Assembly: GCA_964551995.1 (NCBI GenBank) | Contig: CAZKFD010000004.1 | Span: 62,001 to 126,000 of the forward strand | Reading direction: 5' to 3' | Origin: DATKJS01 sp964551995 | GTDB lineage: Bacteria; Acidobacteriota; Aminicenantia; Aminicenantales; Saccharicenantaceae | Length of the DNA stretch: 64,000 nt | Shown here: piece after piece, positions 58,863-64,000 of the stretch | Layout of the letters: each line of letters starts with the position of its first letter | Numbering within the stretch: position 1 is the first letter of the stretch | Position numbers and translations under genes: made by a program | The notes under the pieces: model-generated | The model's database searches: none | Told to the model about the DNA's origin: nothing | What the model saw: the letters and a program-made list of their open reading frames with translations, nothing else

Positions 58863-61800
58863 CTATTCGGCCATCTTCTTGAAGTCTGCGTATCTTTTCC
58901 GGGCTTCCTCGGCGGCCTGGACGAAGAGCTCTTTGGCGATATCGGGGTAGGTCTGGACGAGCGTCCGGTAGCGGATCTCGTTCTTCAGGAATGTTTGGTA
59001 GTCGAGCTTGGGCTCCTTAGAATCGAGGAGGAAGGGGTTCTTTCCTTCCCGCGCCAGCATCGGGTTGTACCGGTAGAGAATCCAGTAGCCCGTATCGACG
59101 GCGAGTTTCTCCTCTTTTGGCGACTTGCTCATGTCGATGCCGTGATTGATGCAGGGCGAATAGGCGATGATCAGAGAGGGCCCGTCATAGGCCTCCGCTT
59201 CGAGGAAGGCCTTGATGCACTGGCCGGGGTTCGCCCCCATGGCCACCGAGGCGACATAGACATAACCGTAGGTCATGGCCATACCGCCGAGGTTCTTCTT
59301 GGCCGTCTTTTTCCCGGAGGCGGCAAATTTGGCCACCGAGCCGGTCGGAGTCGACTTGGACGCCTGTCCTCCCGTGTTCGAGTAGACCTCGGTGTCGAGT
59401 ACGAGGACGTTGATGTTCCTTGCGTAGGCCAGGACGTGGTCAAGCCCGCCGTACCCGATGTCGTAGGCCCAGCCGTCCCCGCCGATGCTCCAGACGCTTT
59501 TGTCGACCAGGAAATCCTGGAGTTCCGCGATCTTGCTCAGGTCCGGTCTCGGCCCCTTGGCCGACTTCAGGGCGGCGGGCAGGGCCGCTTTAATCGCGCG
59601 GGAGGCGGCCAGAGCCTCGGCGTCGACTTTCGACCAGAGGGCCTTCATCTTGGTCAGGGCTTCCGTGAGGGCCGGCGTCGTTCCGGCCGCCAGGGCCTGA
59701 TCGATGGCGGCAGACAGCTGCCCGCGATTGAAATCGACCGCCAGCCGCATGCCGAAGCCGTATTCGGCGTTGTCCTCGAACAGCGAATTCGCCCACGTCG
59801 GACCCCGGCCGAACTCGTCCTTGCAGTACGGGATGGTCGGGAAGGTCCCGCCATAGATCGAGGAGCAGCCGGTGGCGTTGGCCACGATCATCCGGTCGCC
59901 GAAGAGCTGTGTCACGAGTTTCACGTAGGCGGTCTCTCCGCAGCCGGCGCAGGCCCCGCTGAACTCGAAATACGGCCGCAGGAGCTGGCTGCCCTTGACC
60001 GTGTCGACACGCGTGCCGTCGGTCACCCCGTAGGGCAGGGCCTCGAAAAAGGCCTCCCGGGCGTTCTCCCCGGATTCCCGCGCTTCGGATATGGGGATCA
60101 TCCGGAGGGCCTTGGTCTTGGCCAGGCACTCTTCGACGCAGTTCCGGCAGCCCGTGCAGTCTTCGACATAGACCTGGACCCGATACCGCAGATCCTTGTC
60201 GTTTTTCGTGTTGGCCTTGAGTGTCACGAATCCTCCGGGCGCTCCGGCGAGCTTCGACGGTTCGATCTGCTTGGCCCGGATCGAGGCGTGAGGGCAGACG
60301 AGAACGCACTGGTTGCATTGGATGCAGTTCTCGGGGATCCAGAAGGGGACTTCCGGCGCGACGCCGCGCTTTTCAAGGCGGGATGTGCCCGAAGGCACCT
60401 GCCCGTCGAAGGGCATCTTGGAGACCGGGATATCGTCGCCCTTGAAGCGCATGACCGGCTCGATGACGTCCTTCGTGAAATCGTCGGCGTCGTCCGGGAT
60501 AAGCTTCGGCGCCGGCGCCGAGACCGTGATCTTGTCGGGGACGGGCACTCGCGCCAAGCCGGATGTGGCCTTGTCGACGGCGGCCCAGTTCATCTCGACG
60601 ACGTCCATGCCCTTCTTGAGGTAGGTCTTCTTGATGGCACTCTTGATCAAGTCGATGGCCTTATCCTCCGGCAGGACGCCCGAGATCTTGAAGAAGCAGG
60701 CCTGCATGATTGTGTTGATCCGTGTCCCCAGGCCGAGCTCCTCGGCCAGCTTGAGGGCGTCAACCGCATAGACCTTGAGCTTTTTCGCGATGATCGTCTT
60801 CTGCATATCCTCGGTCAGGTTCTCGAAAACCTTGTCCGGCGGCCATTCGCAATTGACGAGGAACGTCCCGCCCTCGCTGATCCCCTCGAGGATGTCGTAG
60901 CGGCCGATATAGGACGACTTGTGCAGGGCGACGAAGTCGGGCGTATTGACCAGGTACTGGGCCTGGATCGGGCGCTTCCCGAACCGGAGGTGGGAGATCG
61001 TGACGCCGCCAGATTTTTTCGAGTCGTACTGGAAGTAGCCCTGCCCGTACAGCTCGGTGTTGTCGACGATGATCGTGATCGAGTTCTTGTTGGCCCCGAC
61101 CGTGCCGTCCGATCCGTAGCCCCAGAACTTGCAGCGGACGGTGCCCTCAGGCATGGGGTCGAAAGCCGGGCCGAGGGGCAGGGAGGCGTGCGTAACGTCG
61201 TCTTCGATGCCGACGGTGAAGCCGGGCGCGCACTTGCCGTCGAGGTGATCGTAGACGGCCTTGACCATGTTGGGAGTGAATTCCTTGGACGACAGCCCGT
61301 ATCGCCCCCCGACGACTTTGACGGGGCGCCCGCTCAGGGCGACGGCCACGTCGAGATAGAGCGGCTCGCCCAGGGAGCCGGGCTCCTTGGTCCGGTCGAG
61401 GACGGCGACCTTCTTGGCGCTCTTCGGGACGGCGGCGTTGAGAGCGGCCGCGTCGAATGGACGATAAAGACGGACCTTAACGAGCCCGAGCTTGGCTCCT
61501 CTCCCGTTCAGATAGTTGACCGTCTCCTCGGCCGTCTCGGCCCCCGAGCCCATGAGGACGAGGACTTTGTCGGCGTCGGGAGCACCCAAATAGTCGAAGA
61601 GGTGGTAGGACCGGCCGATGACCTTGCCGACCTTGTCCATGCATTCCTGGACGATGGACGGCGTGGCGGCATAATATTTGTTGACCGTTTCGCGGCCCTG
61701 AAAATAGACGTCGGGGTTCTGCTGGCCAACTTTGATCATCGGCCGCTCGGGGTTGAGAGCCCGTCGGCGGAACTCTTCGACATACCCGGGCTCCAGCAGC

Positions 61801-62378
61801 GCGGCCATGGTCTCGTAGGGAACCATCTCGGCTTTCTGGACTTCGCTCGAGGTCCGGAACCCGTCGAAGAAATTGAGGAAGGGGACCCGGCTCTTGAGAG
61901 TTGCCAGCTGGGAAACGATCCCCAGGTCCATGACCTCCTGTACCGAGCCTGCCGCCATCAGGGCGAATCCCGTGTTGCGGGCGGACATGACGTCGGAGTG
62001 GTCGCCAAAGATGGAGAGCGACTGGCAGGCCAGGGACCGGGCCGATACATAGAAGACCGTGGGCAGCATCTCACCCGCGATCTTGTGCATGTTGGGAAGC
62101 ATGAGCATCAGGCCCTGGGACGCGGTGAAGGTCGTCGTCAGGGCGCCGGCCGTCAGGGAGCCGTGGACCGCCCCCGAGGCGCCCCCCTCGGACTGCATTT
62201 CGACGACGGTCAGCGAGTGGCCGAAAATATTCTTGCGGCCCTGCGCGGCCCATTCGTCGGCCATCTCCCCCATGGTCGACGAGGGGGTGATGGGATAGAT
62301 GGCCGCCACCTCTGAGAAGGCGTAGCCCACGTGGGTCGCTGCGGTGTTTCCGTCAATCGCCTTGAAGGTCTTTTTCAT
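58863..62378 (-). CDS. nifJ: Pyruvate:ferredoxin (flavodoxin) oxidoreductase, single-chain
   Basis: A 1171-residue homodimeric-type PFOR. It converts pyruvate and CoA to acetyl-CoA and CO2, reducing ferredoxin. Domains in order: N-terminal 'DGNTAATHVGYAFSEVAAIYPITPSSTMGE' region, CoA-binding part, gamma-type domain ('FWGYGSDGTVGANKNS'), a 2x[4Fe-4S] ferredoxin domain ('CIQCNQCVLVCPH' and 'CTGCRNCVEECLA'), and the TPP domain ('GACAGCGETAYVKL', 'GGDGWAYDIGYGGLDHVLA'). Full length, no frameshift. It signals anaerobic metabolism. AGGAG precedes the ATG, 49 bases after recR. Confidence 0.95.
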   Translation of the reverse strand: MKKTFKAIDGNTAATHVGYAFSEVAAIYPITPSSTMGEMADEWAAQGRKNIFGHSLTVVEMQSEGGASGAVHGSLTAGALTTTFTASQGLMLMLPNMHKIAGEMLPTVFYVSARSLACQSLSIFGDHSDVMSARNTGFALMAAGSVQEVMDLGIVSQLATLKSRVPFLNFFDGFRTSSEVQKAEMVPYETMAALLEPGYVEEFRRRALNPERPMIKVGQQNPDVYFQGRETVNKYYAATPSIVQECMDKVGKVIGRSYHLFDYLGAPDADKVLVLMGSGAETAEETVNYLNGRGAKLGLVKVRLYRPFDAAALNAAVPKSAKKVAVLDRTKEPGSLGEPLYLDVAVALSGRPVKVVGGRYGLSSKEFTPNMVKAVYDHLDGKCAPGFTVGIEDDVTHASLPLGPAFDPMPEGTVRCKFWGYGSDGTVGANKNSITIIVDNTELYGQGYFQYDSKKSGGVTISHLRFGKRPIQAQYLVNTPDFVALHKSSYIGRYDILEGISEGGTFLVNCEWPPDKVFENLTEDMQKTIIAKKLKVYAVDALKLAEELGLGTRINTIMQACFFKISGVLPEDKAIDLIKSAIKKTYLKKGMDVVEMNWAAVDKATSGLARVPVPDKITVSAPAPKLIPDDADDFTKDVIEPVMRFKGDDIPVSKMPFDGQVPSGTSRLEKRGVAPEVPFWIPENCIQCNQCVLVCPHASIRAKQIEPSKLAGAPGGFVTLKANTKNDKDLRYRVQVYVEDCTGCRNCVEECLAKTKALRMIPISEARESGENAREAFFEALPYGVTDGTRVDTVKGSQLLRPYFEFSGACAGCGETAYVKLVTQLFGDRMIVANATGCSSIYGGTFPTIPYCKDEFGRGPTWANSLFEDNAEYGFGMRLAVDFNRGQLSAAIDQALAAGTTPALTEALTKMKALWSKVDAEALAASRAIKAALPAALKSAKGPRPDLSKIAELQDFLVDKSVWSIGGDGWAYDIGYGGLDHVLAYARNINVLVLDTEVYSNTGGQASKSTPTGSVAKFAASGKKTAKKNLGGMAMTYGYVYVASVAMGANPGQCIKAFLEAEAYDGPSLIIAYSPCINHGIDMSKSPKEEKLAVDTGYWILYRYNPMLAREGKNPFLLDSKEPKLDYQTFLKNEIRYRTLVQTYPDIAKELFVQAAEEARKRYADFKKMAE

Positions 62379-62427
62379 GATATGAACACTCCTATGATTG
62401 CCGTGAGGCGTGATATGAGTTTCGGAA

Positions 62428-63033
62428 TCAATCCTTCAGTTCGGTCCTTCCTTCGAGAGCTTTCTTGATGGTCACTTGGTCGGCGAAGTCCAGATCCGAG
62501 CCCACGGGCAACCCCATGGCCAGCCGCGTGATCCGGATGCCGAATTCCTTGAGGACCTTCAGAAGATAGAGCGCCGTCGCCTCCCCCTCGACTGTGGGGT
62601 TGGTGGCGATGATGATCTCCCGGAAGGCCCCCTCCGTGACGCGCTTGACAAGCTTTTCCAGCCTGAGCTCGTCCGGGCCGCGGCCTTTGAGGGGCGAGAG
62701 GGTGCCGAGCAGGACATGATAGCGGCCGTGAAACGCCCCCGTCTTTTCGATGGACGAGATGTTGAAGGGCTCCTCGACGATGCAGAGGACATCGTCCGAG
62801 CGATGCGGGTCCGAGCAGATCAGGCAGGGGTCGACATGGGTGATGTTGTTGCAGCGGGAACAGGCGAAAATCTTCTGCTTGGCTTCGCGCATGGTCTCGG
62901 CGATGCGCTCGACGTCCTCGGCGGGCAGCCCGAGTAGATAGAAGGCAATCCGTTGGGCCGTCTTGGCCCCGATGCCGGGAATGCGTCTCAGCTCTTCGAT
63001 CAGGTCGTGGAGCGGCCGCGCGTATTCGAACAT
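62428..63033 (-). CDS. recR: Recombination mediator protein RecR
   Basis: A 201-residue DNA repair protein. The helix-hairpin-helix is in 'LRRIPGIGAKTAQRIAFYLL', the zinc finger in 'CSRCNNITHVDPCLICSD', and the Toprim domain in 'CIVEEPFNISSIEKTG' through 'IIATNPTVEGEATALYL'. It works with RecO and RecF to load RecA. It overlaps ybaB by one base in the classic dnaX-ybaB-recR order. Confidence 0.95.
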   Translation of the reverse strand: MFEYARPLHDLIEELRRIPGIGAKTAQRIAFYLLGLPAEDVERIAETMREAKQKIFACSRCNNITHVDPCLICSDPHRSDDVLCIVEEPFNISSIEKTGAFHGRYHVLLGTLSPLKGRGPDELRLEKLVKRVTEGAFREIIIATNPTVEGEATALYLLKVLKEFGIRITRLAMGLPVGSDLDFADQVTIKKALEGRTELKD

Positions 63034-63344
63034 CAGACGATCCCGGGAATCTTCAAGCCCCCGGTGAGCCCGCCGAGTTTCTGGCTCAAAGCTTCGTCAA
63101 CCCTGGCCCCCGCGTCGTTGAAGGCCGCAACGATGAGGTCCTGGAGCATCTCGACCTCGTCCCTGTTGACGACTTCAGGCTCGAACCGGATGGATATCAG
63201 GTGCCTCTGGCCGTCCAAGACGACCGTGACCATTCCGCCGCCGCTTGTCCCCTCGACCCTCATCTCGGCCATCTCTTTCTGGATACGGTCCTGCATCTCC
63301 TTGGCGCTCTTCAGCATCTTCTGCAGATCCATCATGCTCTTCAT
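63033..63344 (-). CDS. ybaB: YbaB/EbfC family nucleoid-associated protein
   Basis: A 103-residue DNA-binding protein. 'DLQKMLKSAKEMQDRIQKEMAEM' in parts forms the N-terminal helix, and 'GGGMVTVVLDGQRHLISIRFEPEVV' the sheet. It binds DNA as a dimer and shapes the nucleoid. ATG 63344 overlaps the dnaX stop (ATGA) and has AGGAGAGG upstream; the longer open frame is a shadow within dnaX. Confidence 0.93.
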   Translation of the reverse strand: MKSMMDLQKMLKSAKEMQDRIQKEMAEMRVEGTSGGGMVTVVLDGQRHLISIRFEPEVVNRDEVEMLQDLIVAAFNDAGARVDEALSQKLGGLTGGLKIPGIV

Positions 63345-64000
63345 GACCTCTCCTCTTCGGGTCCGAAGCCCTTGGATTCCTTGTCCCGGGCCGATTTGAC
63401 GGGATCTGCGGAGAGGACTTGGGCCTTGAACGTGTTTATGAAATACTGGACCGTGGGATCCTTGAGGGCCGATTCCATCTCCTTGCCCGGCGCGGCCCTC
63501 GGCGGGCCTTTGGCCACGCTGCCCTCCTCGGCGAATCGGACCGAAGTCTCGCGGCCCAGGACTTCGGAGGCCGCGCGCTCGACGGCCTTGACGTCCTTCT
63601 CCTGGATTGCAGAGCCGAAAAACCCCTTGCCTTTCTCGAAAAAGACCTCGATCAACCCCTCCCCGATCCGGACCGACGTGTACTGGGCCAGCAGGGCGGC
63701 CAGGGGGGCCCTCTCGCATGCCAGCCTCTCAAGCACCCGGCCGAACGTCCTCTTCTCGCTGGACACGGGCGGCCCCTGGGGCCGCGCGGGAGCTGCCTGG
63801 GCGGCACCGAGGGTCTCCCCGTCCGGACCGGGGGCTGGCCGTCCGCCGCGGTCTTCGCCTGCCGGGCCGTGGGACGTCGCGGCGGGTTTGAGCGGCGGCC
63901 GATCTGGGACCGGGTGGACCTGCCCTTCCCGGGGGCCCATCCCGGGCCGGCCGGCGGTATCGATTTTCCGGAGCAGATCTTGGATCGGGACGAGCTTGCG
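63341..64000 (-). CDS. dnaX: DNA polymerase III subunit gamma/tau, C-terminal part (partial)
   Basis: The open frame enters from the right edge in phase and ends at 63341. The first residues ('RKLVPIQDLLRKID') fit the end of clamp-loader domain III. A Pro/Gly/Ala-rich linker of about 60 residues follows, then a folded C-terminal domain ('EKRTFGRVLERLACERAPLAALL', 'IGEGLIEVFFEKGKGFF') of the tau type. The ATPase part lies outside the window. The identity is strongly supported by the following ybaB and recR genes. Confidence 0.82.
   Translation of the reverse strand, partial: RKLVPIQDLLRKIDTAGRPGMGPREGQVHPVPDRPPLKPAATSHGPAGEDRGGRPAPGPDGETLGAAQAAPARPQGPPVSSEKRTFGRVLERLACERAPLAALLAQYTSVRIGEGLIEVFFEKGKGFFGSAIQEKDVKAVERAASEVLGRETSVRFAEEGSVAKGPPRAAPGKEMESALKDPTVQYFINTFKAQVLSADPVKSARDKESKGFGPEEERS

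Noticed and set aside
58995..62315. 1106-codon plus-strand open frame opposite PFOR
   Set aside because: A shadow of the PFOR gene: third-base GC bias keeps the opposite frame open. The composition is Asp/Gly/Arg/Val-rich with no recognisable fold.

Overview
The window is about 64 kb of dense, high-GC bacterial DNA with some 55 protein genes, an initiator tRNA and the RNase P RNA gene. Gene content suggests an anaerobic or facultative peptide- and sugar-using bacterium: pyruvate:ferredoxin oxidoreductase, several peptidases (M20, M16, M24B, Xaa-His dipeptidase), formiminotransferase-cyclodeaminase, hydantoinase subunits and GH57 glucan enzymes. Two Tat-type signals, lipoproteins, RlpA and standard sigma70-like promoters point to a diderm bacterium. 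The mix, including DUF4416 and an archaeal-type PurO, resembles Candidatus Aminicenantes or a deep Acidobacteriota relative. That placement is inference; no rRNA is present to confirm it.

Layout. (1) 1-10122: the end of glycogen synthase (+), then a long minus-strand run read from 10122 down to 264: archaeal-type IMP cyclohydrolase, stand-alone AICAR transformylase, LigD-type 3'-phosphoesterase, two GH57 enzymes (glucanotransferase type and branching type), GlgC, a GAF histidine kinase, a single-domain response regulator and GalT. This is a glycogen/alpha-glucan operon with its own two-component pair. (2) 10189-16865: LOG protein, RlpA lipoprotein, MFS transporter, GH63-like secreted hydrolase (-) and M20 peptidase. 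(3) 16974-20293: serine pathway pair (class V aminotransferase, SerA) and cysteine desulfurase. (4) 20322-28305: DUF4416 (-), AsnRS, then a tightly overlapping run rimO-pgpA-cinA-thpR-plsY-gpsA and a TPR protein. (5) 28322-30818 (-): ahcY and metK. (6) 30965-35455: two M16-family proteins that both lack the zinc motif, and ftcD. (7) 35483-37979 (-): znuABC. (8) 38079-45219: pepD, RidA with a Tat-like extension, FmdB-type zinc ribbon, hyuA-hyuB and a secreted GHL10 protein. (9) 45253-48077 (-): pepP, nitrilase-family enzyme, NusG paralogue. (10) 48291-49461: small CMD protein, then a lower-GC stretch with a truncated lipoprotein and hairpin next to tRNA-fMet. (11) 49609-55314: nuoJKLMN only. 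(12) 55381-64000 (-): MFS transporter, deleted SDR remnant, rnpB, NtrC-type regulator, PFOR, recR, ybaB and the end of dnaX.

No obvious new defence or biosynthetic system is visible. The most interesting signals are: repeated promoters whose -10 box lies only 6-16 bases before the start codon (leaderless or nearly leaderless mRNAs); a regulator reading frame that runs about 90 bases into rnpB; an M16 pair without catalytic motifs; an archaeal-type split purine end-pathway; a RidA frame with a Tat signal and a strong internal start; a nitrilase-family enzyme with Met at the catalytic Lys position; and three gene remnants (Tat-signal, beta-propeller lipoprotein, SDR).
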